NCBI RefSeq assembly: GCF_000003815.2
Contig: NC_049981.1
Span: forward strand, 9,692,649 to 9,756,648
Source of the DNA: Branchiostoma floridae
Lineage: Eukaryota; Chordata; Leptocardii; Amphioxiformes; Branchiostomatidae
Length of the DNA: 64,000 bases
Direction: 5' to 3'
In this document: positions 8,636 through 19,531 of the stretch, one piece after another
How positions within the stretch are numbered: position 1 is the stretch's first letter
Layout: each line of letters begins with the position of its first letter
Notes under the pieces: model-generated
The model's database searches: none
Seen by the model: the letters and a program-made list of their open reading frames with translations, nothing else
What the model was told of the DNA's origin: nothing
Made by a program: the position numbers and the translations under genes

Positions 8636-11340
8636 CTGTGGACAGGTCAAGAAAAAACACTCGTCAACTTCTGTAGCAAGGAAACATAAAAATTACCAGG
8701 TCTTATAACTCCCTGATATTTAGAATTGTTATAAATTTCTTGTCCTACTCTTGTGGGCAAGTCTTGCTTACATTCATCTTCAATAATCACTGTTATTGAT
8801 GTATCATTCAGCCTTTACCCTTCAGTTGCAGGGTTACAACCAAGATTTTGCATCCTACAAAACCCCTTTCAGGCCCTTTGAAAGCTACTGGTCTAAACAG
8901 TATTGAGTCTGTAAAACCAACAATCAATCTACACAGCTGTCCTAACAGTCTAGCTGGCAATCCAACTTAATTTAGCAACGCAATTCAAACCACAATGAAT
9001 CAAAGTGGCACAAAATCAAAGCTTATGTTTCACCATTTGGGTGTGTGCCGACAGGACACAATTCTTAGAGCTACCACGTACATGTGTACATACGTCTTTG
9101 TGTCGGGAGCTAGTAATGTTGGAAATAGCGCGGCGGTTTGGACAGGTGTGACCTTGGCTCGACCTTGGTGCTATATGTCACTTAAGATCAACAACAACTA
9201 CTTCTGAGCAAATGTCAAATCTATCCATCATTGAAAACATGCAACAAAGGGGGAATCCTTAGTTTGGACAAAGAATGCTGTTGATAATTGTAACAAACTT
9301 ATTGTCATATCTGGGATGTGATACTTTCAATACAGGTGTTACAGACCAGATGATACCTTGGGATATCACCTAGGGCTCTACTGTTCAATATCAGACGGAA
9401 AGTGAGGAAATTCTTGTCCCAAGTGTCTTTCTCAAGGACACAGTGTCAGTGAATAAGGGGATTCCAACCCAATGGACCTCCTGGCTATGATACAAACATT
9501 CTACCATAAAGCTACATGACATAACTTGATCCTATACAAAAACAGCAAGGAATAGGGTCAACTAGACAAAGTGCTAAGCATATGCAAGAAAGCTATGATC
9601 ATAGTATCACACAAAAATTAGAATTGCAAACTGACCGACAATTTTTCTGTAGAATCGATGTCAAAGAAAAGTTACTGTAGGAACTTGTATACACAGGAGA
9701 TACTTCACTGAAGCGAGGCTGTATTGACCTGACTATTGTAGACTTGAGTACCATTGTCTGGGGACCTGCTGTTTTGGATTCCTGGTTGCTAAGTAACAGG
9801 AGAGTGATTGACAGTTTCCTGACACACTGGAAGCAGGGTTGTGTCAACAGAGTTGCTGACAGGAATACCGTAAATCTTGAGATGTTGATCTGGGATGGGT
9901 TAATTTCAGATGGGGGATCCAAGACATTGTGAATGTGTTTCTGACCTACTACTATAGCACTAGAGAATTATTTTGACTGCAAACTTAAGACTGACAAAAC
10001 ATGATTTGTACTTTGTAATTTATACTTCTACAGCAAAATTCAGCTCATGCTAAAATACGTGACTTTGCAGTATCTATGGGAATAAAAGACTGTTGCAACA
10101 TTGTGAGGAAATTTATGGGGTTATAGGGAGTCAGGATGGAGAGAGGCATTGACCATGATTTTCACAAAAATTTACTACGTCGCTGGGAATCCTGTGAAAG
10201 GAAATTATTATTATAATAGCTTTCCCCACAAGTTATGACAGGAAATAATGTATAACACATACCTCACAAAAGAATTGTGAATTTTAAATACAGAATTTAA
10301 TCTGAAATACCCAGTATACAAAACCAGTCTATCATGCTATGTGGTGCTATGTGGTAGTGTATATCGGTTATGCAGTGCAGATACATACCTTTCATCTATA
10401 CAGCTAAAGATGATGATGGCTGTTTCTACAGCTAAAGAAGATATGTGGTATATGACAACATTGCAGGCTTATGCATATAAAACTTGTCCTAAAAAAAGCT
10501 ATGCCTAAGAGGCAATCTGAATGTTACATTCAAAACCGTCCCATTTCCAAAGCCTTAAGAATCACACCTCAGAAGCTAAATGTGTATTTTATACCCATAG
10601 TCTACATTGTGATCACCACACTGTCAAGAATCGTTCCAGTCGCATACACATGGCTCAAAGAGCGCCACAATTTCTCCTATCCGTGGTTTTTCCCGTGGGG
10701 ATGAACAAGAAAGAAAGTCTCTTATCATCGGGGAACATCCGTGGATTCGGCGGGGCCAATTCTTCAACCGTTTGACGCAATTCTCAGATAATGCAGCGAT
10801 ATTATACATCACTTACAATGGAAGTTATAACTGTTACAGTGAAAGATGACTCAGCTGCATTGGGCAAGAAATAAATCTCAAAAAGTGGAAGTGAGGACCG
10901 GAAATATGACTTAAAACTTTCCTGAGAGTGCCAGGTTAACGTAAATGTTGAAATTTTTGCAGTGGTGAACTGAAAAACTTATTTCACTGTGAACCAAAAG
11001 ACTGTAAATGCTCCATTTCCTCCCAGCTACCGCAAGATCAAATCCCTGCAAAATTTCTAGGGCATTAACAGTATTCATTAGACTGGTATGATAGTATCTA
11101 ATGATGCTATTCTAGCTCTGACTCAATCCTCTAATCGTTTCACTTCCCCAAATAATCTGAAACCCATTTAACAGAGGGTCACTTAGCAATGTTTTATATA
11201 CTTTGAAATATGGGTGAAATCTCTGATTGGCTCCAAGTTGTGCAGTCATCTGTAACGGGGATCGAACAGGCTTTTGTCGCACTGACTCTGAGAGATATTC
11301 AATAGCTGGAATCATTGATCGTGCCAACCCCTTCTTGAGT
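8636..11340. other. Upstream of ephrin exons, no gene seen
   Basis: Presumed ephrin intron 1. Mostly AT-rich. The blocks around 9720-9930 and 10620-10820 are more complex than their surroundings and have short open frames on both strands, but no recognisable domain or signal peptide. I looked here for the ephrin signal-peptide exon and did not find it. Confidence 0.4.
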
Positions 11341-11650
11341 TACTTTCTTTCAAAGTCTAAAAAAAAGCAGCCCCTGCAGTTCCAAAAAAGCTGGTAGGTG
11401 CCCATATCTATGCCAGTTACTCTGTCCCAAGAGCATTTACCAGTCAAAAATCATGAATACAGCATATCCAGAACATGAGATATCAAAGCTGGAAGTTCTG
11501 CTGCAGCACCGTAGAAAGCTGCTAGGAGACCCAATATGAAATTCCACCTCTTTTATACCCACCTACAAAATATCATAAAAATCCATCAACAGCTTCTTGA
11601 GTTATACTTTTCATAGGCAAACACACAAAAAAACACTATAATAACATAAT
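11341..11650 (+). repeat. Interspersed repeat (family with CTGCTGCAG core)
   Basis: Shares an ordered set of phrases with 16740-16970 and 50945-51132: AAAATCATGA, GAGATATCAAAGCTG, TTCTGCTGCAG, AAAGCTGC.AGG, then a short stretch ending in a run of CACACA before an AT-rich end. Copies are diverged and same-strand. Probably an old transposable element; class unknown. Confidence 0.55.
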
Positions 11651-13255
11651 CTTCTTGGTGAAGATAAAAATGCTCTTCGCAGTTATGTCTGACAGCCAGC
11701 TCATGAATAGCTAACAAATGACTGACAAATCCTTACTAAATCCTGTTATATAGAATTAACCCTTCACCTGCTAAGCCTACCCTTCCACATTGAGCTTGTA
11801 TTGGACACAGGGTCAGGTGGCAAGAAGGAGGTGAAAAGGACAGCGGAAAACACATTTAGGTAGCGGCTTCATTACAGGGTGCCTTAACTTCCTGAAAAGC
11901 CAGCTCTATTTCCTATCATCTCCACAGAATTGCCTCGCTTATCACGAACGTACATCTGTTTGGCCACAGGCTCTAATATCGGCGCCTCCTGGCACCGTTC
12001 CGGCACAGTGCAGTAGTGAATTCATCACTGCATATTGTTTGATACAACCTGCTCATTTATCGCACCAAAATAGTGCAGAGTTGTGTTAAGACGTCACTAC
12101 AAAAACTAAGTCTAAATATGATACATTACTAGCAGTGCTCCAGTGAAGTTAGAACTTGTATTCTGATTCTGTAGGTTTAATGTATGGAAAAGGTTCGAAA
12201 TTGTCTAGAATAAGTTCCTCATTATGCTTTGATGAAATACTCGCGCTTGCTGTTACTTCTATCATCAAGCGTGTTATTGAGCATGTTCAACTATTCTGAT
12301 TCAGTGTAATGAGCATGATGCTTATCTTTTGTCAGTCACATTGATTAAAACTTTTTACATCCCTGCTAAACCATATTTTGTCTGTTGATATTGTGTGAGG
12401 CTATGCTAGATATAATGACTCTCTAAGAGGGAAACATAAAATACTTTTTTGCGAGGCAAAACATGGCATATCATGAATCAACATTTTTGTGAATTTCTTG
12501 TTGTATTATTCATCATTGCATATTTTTACCCAGCTTGCTCGAATACATACAAATAGCAGAAAATTGAAGACAGGAAATGATTCCAGGACCTTTGACCTAA
12601 CTTCCTGTCAGTGTTTCTTACATACCTAGCATGTGGAAACCAATTATTCTTATGTATTCAAAGAACTATGGACAGACAAGCAAACAATTGACAAATAGAC
12701 AGAAGGAAAACAAAACCTCCGTACAGAAAGGTAAAACAGTATAGGGACCCAGCAATTTCTTGTTATGTCAAAGAGAAGACGGCAAGTTTTCCACTTTAAA
12801 TTTGTTCTGGCCATCTTATGGGACTGCCTTCATTTCCTAGAATACATGAAACACAATCCACAATTGGTTACAGGCAATCTCCATTAGTCCACAGGAGAAT
12901 ATATATATCAAGCAGCACATGTCTCGTAGCCTGCAACTATTGGGGAAAGTAATGCACTCTGGACAAAGTACTTTTGCGGTGTTGGAGAAGAGCCAAACAG
13001 AAGAAATGTCTACTGTATCCCATTCAAATTTGGTGCAGGCCTAATGCACGCTTAATGTTCCCGAGTTTGGCAATAGTTAGAGAAACATGAGCTTCCAAAT
13101 TGTGTCTACATGTTCAAGTCATCCTTAGGAGCTTAGGCCGGCGTATTTCAGGACAAATTGGCAATGTGAACATGGTGATAACCTTGTTATTCTTCAATTT
13201 ATGGGATAGAGCAGGGAATGGTATGGAGTAAGAAAGGTTTGGGGCTGAATGACAT
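11651..13255. other. AT-rich stretch, nothing recognised
   Basis: No exon, RNA gene or clear repeat was recognised. There is moderate complexity around 11880-12070. The stretch leads into the gap-containing minisatellite. Confidence 0.4.
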
Positions 13256-13472
13256 TCAAACTAGCAGTGTGGTACACAGTGCTGAATTATATTTCTCCCT
13301 GTTACTATTTGTTGTGACAAAATGAACAACTACACAGGCACTGCTGTCCATGGTATTATTTCTTGTGCTAAAACAAACATTCATACAGACTTTGTTGTCC
13401 CTGGTGCTGTACAGCATAAACAAAAAACAATGCTGTCCCAGGTGCTGAATACCATTCACACTTACACTGCTG
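13256..13472. repeat. Degenerate left flank of the 43-bp minisatellite
   Basis: Irregular copies of GGTGCTGAATACCATTCACAC and CTGCTGTCC(A/C)(T/G)GG, clearly related to the regular units right of the gap. The assembly gap starts at 13473. Confidence 0.6.
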
Positions 13473-14244
13473 NNNNNNNNNNNNNNNNNNNNNNNNNNNN
13501 NNNNNNNNNNNNNNNNNNNNNNNNNNNNNNNNNNNNNNNNNNNNNNNNNNNNNNNNNNNNNNNNNNNNNNNNNNNNNNNNNNNNNNNNNNNNNNNNNNNN
13601 NNNNNNNNNNNNNNNNNNNNNNNNNNNNNNNNNNNNNNNNNNNNNNNNNNNNNNNNNNNNNNNNNNNNNNNNNNNNNNNNNNNNNNNNNNNNNNNNNNNN
13701 NNNNNNNNNNNNNNNNNNNNNNNNNNNNNNNNNNNNNNNNNNNNNNNNNNNNNNNNNNNNNNNNNNNNNNNNNNNNNNNNNNNNNNNNNNNNNNNNNNNN
13801 NNNNNNNNNNNNNNNNNNNNNNNNNNNNNNNNNNNNNNNNNNNNNNNNNNNNNNNNNNNNNNNNNNNNNNNNNNNNNNNNNNNNNNNNNNNNNNNNNNNN
13901 NNNNNNNNNNNNNNNNNNNNNNNNNNNNNNNNNNNNNNNNNNNNNNNNNNNNNNNNNNNNNNNNNNNNNNNNNNNNNNNNNNNNNNNNNNNNNNNNNNNN
14001 NNNNNNNNNNNNNNNNNNNNNNNNNNNNNNNNNNNNNNNNNNNNNNNNNNNNNNNNNNNNNNNNNNNNNNNNNNNNNNNNNNNNNNNNNNNNNNNNNNNN
14101 NNNNNNNNNNNNNNNNNNNNNNNNNNNNNNNNNNNNNNNNNNNNNNNNNNNNNNNNNNNNNNNNNNNNNNNNNNNNNNNNNNNNNNNNNNNNNNNNNNNN
14201 NNNNNNNNNNNNNNNNNNNNNNNNNNNNNNNNNNNNNNNNNNNN
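13473..14244. other. Assembly gap of 772 N
   Basis: Run of N with minisatellite on both sides, so the missing sequence is probably more of the same array. Long open frames spanning it are meaningless. Confidence 0.99.
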
Positions 14245-14544
14245 TGCTGAACACCATCCACACACAGGTAAACATACCTGTCCCTGGTGCTGAACACCAA
14301 TCACACACAGGTAAACACACCTGTCCCTGGTGCTGAACACCTTACACACTGAGGTAAACATACCTGTCCCTGGTGCTGAACACCTTCCACACTGAGGTAA
14401 ACACACCTGTCCTTGGTGCTGAACACCATCCACACACAGGTAAACATACCTGTCCCTGGTGCTGAACACCAATCACACACAGGCAAACATACCTGTCCCT
14501 GGTGCTGAACACCATCCACACACAAATGCTCCTGTCTCTGTACC
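14245..14544. repeat. 43-bp minisatellite with internal hairpin
   Basis: Six full 43-bp units (starting 14245, 14288, 14331, 14374, 14417, 14460) and a partial seventh. Each has TGCTGAACACC, then ACAGGTAAACATACCTGT, a short inverted repeat, then CCCTGG. Within it the plus strand reads CAG|GTAAAC and the minus strand ACAG|GTATGT, both donor-like. The array abuts the 772-N gap and is therefore longer than shown. Confidence 0.93.
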
Positions 14545-15241
14545 AACAACAGATTTTCCACATTCTCCATACAGAGCCTTCTACCTAACATTCTGGCAAT
14601 ACAGATAGATATCTCATCATAGTATTCCACAAGGAACAAACCCGGGCAATAAAAGTTACACTTATGATGATGAATACACAACACATATGTGCAGTCGGGT
14701 AAACCATTCATTGCAAATGCCCCACATTTGACCCCTCTCAGTAGTCATACCGGCTAACTCCCAATGCACTACGTTTAATAGAAACCGATGCACGATCTTA
14801 TTCCCTTATGTATTGATTACCAATAGATATTCTGCGACAATGAAAAACCTATATCTGTAAATCCGCCAGATCACAAATCCCTATAGAGCAGATCGTTGGA
14901 GAATGCCACGGACAGTTTTTCCCGTCAATTCATAACATGAAAATTACATGGTTTGTCGGAGGGAGTATGGAAGGCATTTTCTTGGGGGATTACTTAAACA
15001 GCTGGAGCATTGAAAATGTGACTGGAACGTTTGGAATTTATCGTGCACATGATTGCTTCTATTGATTGGGACGTCCGCGTATGATACATAAAAACACTTA
15101 CCAGTGAAGACGTGGTGGGAATAGAAGGGATACGAAGATAAGTGTGTTTTGAAGAAAGGCTTTGTTATCGAAGGGAAGACGGTCGATTTTGACTTACATT
15201 ATACTGAATCGACTGGTATTATTCCATGTGGTGATTTTACA
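14545..15241. other. High-complexity block, no gene recognised
   Basis: Balanced base composition without repeats, unlike its surroundings. A minus-strand open frame enters it from the minisatellite (to 14711) but has no signal peptide or domain. Could be conserved non-coding DNA of the ephrin locus; that cannot be judged from one sequence. Confidence 0.25.
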
Positions 15242-15341
15242 NNNNNNNNNNNNNNNNNNNNNNNNNNNNNNNNNNNNNNNNNNNNNNNNNNNNNNNNNNN
15301 NNNNNNNNNNNNNNNNNNNNNNNNNNNNNNNNNNNNNNNNN
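15242..15341. other. Assembly gap, 100 N
   Basis: A run of exactly 100 N, likely a placeholder of unknown true size. Confidence 0.99.
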
Positions 15342-15475
15342 GACATTCACACTGACACTGCTGCCCTGATAATGAATCCCATTAACACTTATATCACTTC
15401 TCCTTTTGCTGAATGACATTTCCACTAATATCATAAGTACTTCTGCTCCCCTTGGACACTAACAGGCACACCTCT
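15342..15475. repeat. Degenerate minisatellite remnant
   Basis: Phrases GACATTCACACTGACACTGC and TTGCTGAATGACATTTCCAC resemble the degenerate units at 13256-13472, so the 100-N gap probably also lies in a related tandem array. Confidence 0.45.
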
Positions 15476-16739
15476 ACATATGCTAAGGCATAATCCTTTA
15501 TAAGGGACACTGGCATTGGAATATGTATTATCATGTTATCATATCATCAAAAGCAAATTTTCATCATTATCCATTTTTCACAACATATTCCCAAAGGAAC
15601 ATGGCATGCGGGTAGTCATATATTATCTCTGAATGTTGCATATTCCTCTGGCTTCTGCGCATGCATTTGTGACCTTCGAATGTCCTCTACACGCTTGGCC
15701 AGTTTGACCTTGCTAACTAGTATGTTCCACCCTCGCCCCATATTGCCTGAGTCACAATCTCTCGCACGCTTTACGGCTTGACTGTGAGATATTACGGGTC
15801 GCGGTCGTCGAATGCCGACGATTGTACACCGAAGTCGGGTTGTAACACATGACCTGACCATATTTCAAGCTCGAGCGGGGAAAGCACTATCATCATAGGC
15901 CGCGGTCTTTCTCTTGCTCCATTTCTCACGTTAATGGTGCCACTATTTGCAGTAATGGCGGCATTACTCCAGATTGCCTAGATTGGTCTTTAAATCACAT
16001 TTACTTGCTTCGTTGGGCACCGGGACGAAAAAAGCATCCAAACAGATGGGCGCTACAAATCAACATCGTTGGGGGGATCGGCAAAAGAACACCCAGGCTG
16101 TATCCGTCAGAAACTACGACAAAGCCATAATCTTCAAAGCAGGCCACAGACGTTTTCTCGGGGGGATACGACTTTGTTTCACTTTTAACAACTTCTTTTG
16201 GTAGTTTACAAGATGTATTTCAAACCGAGATGGCTTTCAAGACCAAAGTCAGGAGAACATGCCAAACGCAGTCTCCCAGACTCTGCAGGGATCACAAATC
16301 GATACTGCAAATGTTTCCATCTCTGTGTTTTACCTTTCCAGTACTGTATGGGGAAAAGAGAGTGTGCCATTTCTTGTACACTTTCTAACAAGATGTGAGG
16401 AATCTTTGATGTGTGGTAATGAGTTCTAGTGGACTTGTAATAGCATATAGAAGGTACTTTATCACTTTGGTGTGGACTAAGATAGGCATGCACTTTCCTG
16501 TACCTACTTCATGTACGTGGCTCAGAGCCAGCATTGCACATTTTGAATGTGTGCCAAAAGTTCCTAGTCCATAGACTCCACTGTAATGTTACCAGACTAA
16601 AACCAAAGTGTTTCCATTAGTCAGCAACTGTTAGTATACTGAACAGTTGTTTAGTTGTATGTGAGAAAGCAACTGAAATACATGTGAATGTTTTTGCCTC
16701 TATCCCTTTATGATTCTTGCATATAAGAGCTACACATAT
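15476..16739. other. Mixed unique sequence, no gene recognised
   Basis: A CpG-containing stretch at 15650-16170 has short open frames on both strands (15616-15861 minus, 15974-16204 plus). None has a recognisable domain or paired splice sites. The rest is AT-rich. Confidence 0.3.
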
Positions 16740-16970
16740 CTACTCTCTACTAAAAATCATGACCATATCTTGAGGTTGAGATGTCAAAAGCATGAATTCC
16801 GCTGCAGTATGCAGAAATGCTGCCAGGGCCCCCCTAAGCTTTTGTCACAGCCTACCCGCACAAAATATTTTGTTTCAAAATCCATCCAGCCATTCAACAA
16901 CAGACACACACAGACAAATACTGACAAAAACATAACCTCAATTTTCCATTAGGTGCAAACTATAATGAAA
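16740..16970 (+). repeat. Interspersed repeat (CTGCTGCAG-core family)
   Basis: A second copy of the family at 11341-11650: AAAATCATGACCATATC, GAGATGTCAAAAGC, CCGCTGCAGTATG, GCTGCCAGGGCCCCCC, AAAATCCATCCAGCCA, then ACACACACAGACAAA. Same order and orientation as the other copies. Confidence 0.6.
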
Positions 16971-17491
16971 CCACTGCCTAGTCGCTCGATATTTTGGGAG
17001 GAAAGATCATAATAAAAACAACATAAATTTCTACTTTTGACAGCACATAGTGAATACGCATAGGGACATTCTTCCTTAGATCCTTCCTCCATTTATTTTG
17101 GTTTAACCTTCACCACAAGGTCATGGCATATCCAGTAGGAAACTAATTTCTGTGGGAGGAGAAGAGAATCTCCCACAGGGCAGCCATTTATCTCAGGGTG
17201 AATTATTTTACAACTGTACATCCTGACCTCATGGTCAAAGTTCTAAACACTGAAAATTTTGCTGATTTTGCTACTCAGTTCCTTTGCTGTTTTTTTCCAA
17301 GAGGGCACCAATCTATTTATAATTCTTAAGGGATGCTTTTTATTACAGTTGCAAATTATGGCCTCATGGCCACAGTGCTACTACTGGTCCTTTTTTCTGT
17401 TAATAGTTTCATTTTTGCTGTAAACTTTAAGTAAAAGTTTGTTCTCCTTCCACACAAAAACTAAATATGAAGAGTTCAAAGCCACTGCCAA

Positions 17492-17755
17492 AGTTTTCAA
17501 CTGAATCTCAGGCTGCAAATTGCACTTTTTTGAGTAGGAATTTACTTTCAAAGTTTGTACCTGAATATTAGGCTACAAATTGTGCCTTATCTCTATTTGA
17601 CAGCTAAAAAGTTGGGATTTACTTGCAAAGTTTTTAACTGAATTTCAGGCAACAAAGTGTGCCTTATCTCTATTTGACAGCTAAAAAGTTGGGATTTACT
17701 TGAAAAGTTTGTAACTGAATATCAGGCTACAAATTGTGCCTTATCTCTACTTGAC
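17492..17755. repeat. ~75-bp tandem repeat, four copies
   Basis: The phrase AAAGTTTGTAACTGAATATC plus AGGCTACAAATTGTGCC recurs at about 17492, 17550, 17627 and 17702. The middle copies also share CTATTTGACAGCTAAAAAGT. The sequence on either side (16971-17491 and 17756-18383) shows nothing recognisable. Confidence 0.8.
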
Positions 17756-18391
17756 ACCACCACAGACTATCACTTTCCACACATAGCATTGATTAATGTT
17801 AGATCTTTTTTATTGATTCAAACTATGCAGCCTTCAGGGGCGAATATCTCTGCGATCAGAAGGTCCGACAGTAAAATGCCACTTTTTGGCATATAAATGA
17901 ACTATTTTACAGCAGTGTCCATGTATCTTTCACATCTTAAACCTTATATATTCTCCCCACAGGGGCACGGGATAGAATGAATCATTCCCGTACAATAAAG
18001 AATTGTCAGCTTCTGGTAAGGAATATTGTATTATTACACTTTCTAAGAATATTATTCACATCATTTAACAATAAATCAATAAAAAAATTCTAGCTTGCAG
18101 AAAAAAGAGCCTGACAGCTTAAATTAGGTGACTGGATGTAATGTTATGTGGCTTGATAAATTTGATAAGGATTCAAAGGCATGTATCAAGTTCCTTAATG
18201 TGAACAATTATTGAAGACTGTAAGCTATTCAAACAGCAAGATCTAATATGGAATACATCCAATAGGTCTTTTCAATCGACAATGTGAGATCAATTATAAC
18301 AGACTTGCCTATATGTTGGCAACAATCTATCACTTTCTGATTTGCCGTTAACTGTCTTTTATTTGCAAACAAAAATCGCATGACTGTATAC

Positions 18392-18810
18392 TAGGGTTGG
18401 GTATCGGTACAGCGTACCGATACAAAACCGGTTTTTCTTATTGGACCGGTCCAGAAAAGCCGGACCTGAAAAAATTAGGACCGTTGGACCGATTAGAAAA
18501 TTAACAGATTATTTTATCAGGCATTCACACGTTTTGGCGCTTGGAGGTGGAAGAAAATAACAAGAGTGAAGTAGAGCAGAGTTATAGTAATTTTTACCAA
18601 GTTTTACAGCCAATCATACAGGTGCAGTTAGCATTGTAGGATTTCAAAACGCCAGTGTAAGTCTAATACTCCACCAAACAGATTTCTTTGTATTGAAATG
18701 GGCCATTGGTATGAGTCATACTGCATCAGGTCCAGATTCAGGTCCGGACCTGGACCTGATCCTTTGGACCTGAACCGGACCTGAATTTTCTGTACCGGTA
18801 CCCACCCCTA
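18392..18810. mobile_element. hAT-type non-autonomous element (419 bp)
   Basis: Terminal inverted repeats of 21 bp with 19 matches (left starts TAGGGTTGGGTATCGGTACAG; the right is its near-complement at 18790-18810). The 8-bp target duplication CTGTATAC at 18384-18391 and 18811-18818 is exact. An 8-bp duplication with T/CAGGG-type ends fits the hAT superfamily. The interior is rich in inverted GGACC/GGTCC phrases and has no transposase. Confidence 0.9.
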
Positions 18811-19142
18811 CTGTATACCATTTACATAGGATTTGCATAAAAAAATCAAATGTTTACATTTTGGCACCGACAACTGAAGAAAGCTTTTGTCTTTCATGTA
18901 TATATATGGTTTTCCCTTTTATAACTGCATCAAAATTAGAACAGCCATTGTTTGAAATATTGACTGTTATGTGGTTCATGTGATAGCATATGGGTCTATT
19001 ACACGATGCCTGTTTCTGTTTCATGATCTTTGCCAATAAGCTCATGTTTTTATTGCCATTTGTTCGTGTGTATGTCTGTGTGTATGTTACCAGCATAACT
19101 CAAGTAGCTGTGGATGGAGCCTTACAATATAGATTAGATCCT

Positions 19143-19242
19143 NNNNNNNNNNNNNNNNNNNNNNNNNNNNNNNNNNNNNNNNNNNNNNNNNNNNNNNNNN
19201 NNNNNNNNNNNNNNNNNNNNNNNNNNNNNNNNNNNNNNNNNN
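19143..19242. other. Assembly gap, 100 N
   Basis: A run of exactly 100 N immediately before a SINE; the SINE head may be partly lost in it. Confidence 0.99.
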
Positions 19243-19531
19243 AATGGCCTAGTATATTGCACTAGGGTAGAGTGTTCGCCTTGCATTCGGTAGGTCGTGA
19301 GTTCGATCCCCGGCCGGGTCATACCAAAGACTCTAAAAATGGTACATGCTGCTTTCTCTGCTTAGCACTCAGCACTAATGAGGAAGAGTATGGAAGTTAA
19401 ACACACATCACTACCAGCGGACCAGCCTCCTGCTGTAGTGGCTTGCACATGTGTGGCCCAAGGGCTTCGAAGTGGGGATGGGCGCCACCCTACGCGTCTG
19501 TAGATGAATGGGCAAACTTTAACTTAACTTT
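19243..19531 (+). mobile_element. tRNA-derived SINE (family A)
   Basis: The head contains a B box GTGAGTTCGATCCCCGG and a degenerate A-box region. The body is nearly identical to the copy at 36247-36530 (ACCAAAGACTCTAAAAATGG, GCTTAGCACTCAGCA) and ends in a TTTAACTTAACTTT tail. Abuts an assembly gap on its left. Confidence 0.9.

Noticed and set aside
8210-8689. Plus-strand open frames of 98-159 codons
   Set aside because: Same 32-bp array artefact, antisense to an ephrin exon.
13256-14472. Long open frames across the N run
   Set aside because: They consist mostly of unknown residues with minisatellite at each end.
14301-14711. Candidate ephrin first exon on the minus strand
   Set aside because: A phase-2 donor is available but the N-terminus is not a signal peptide and the frame runs through a minisatellite.
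19270-19320. tRNA gene
   Set aside because: Only A- and B-box resemblance as head of a SINE; no full cloverleaf, and the same body occurs at 36247-36530.
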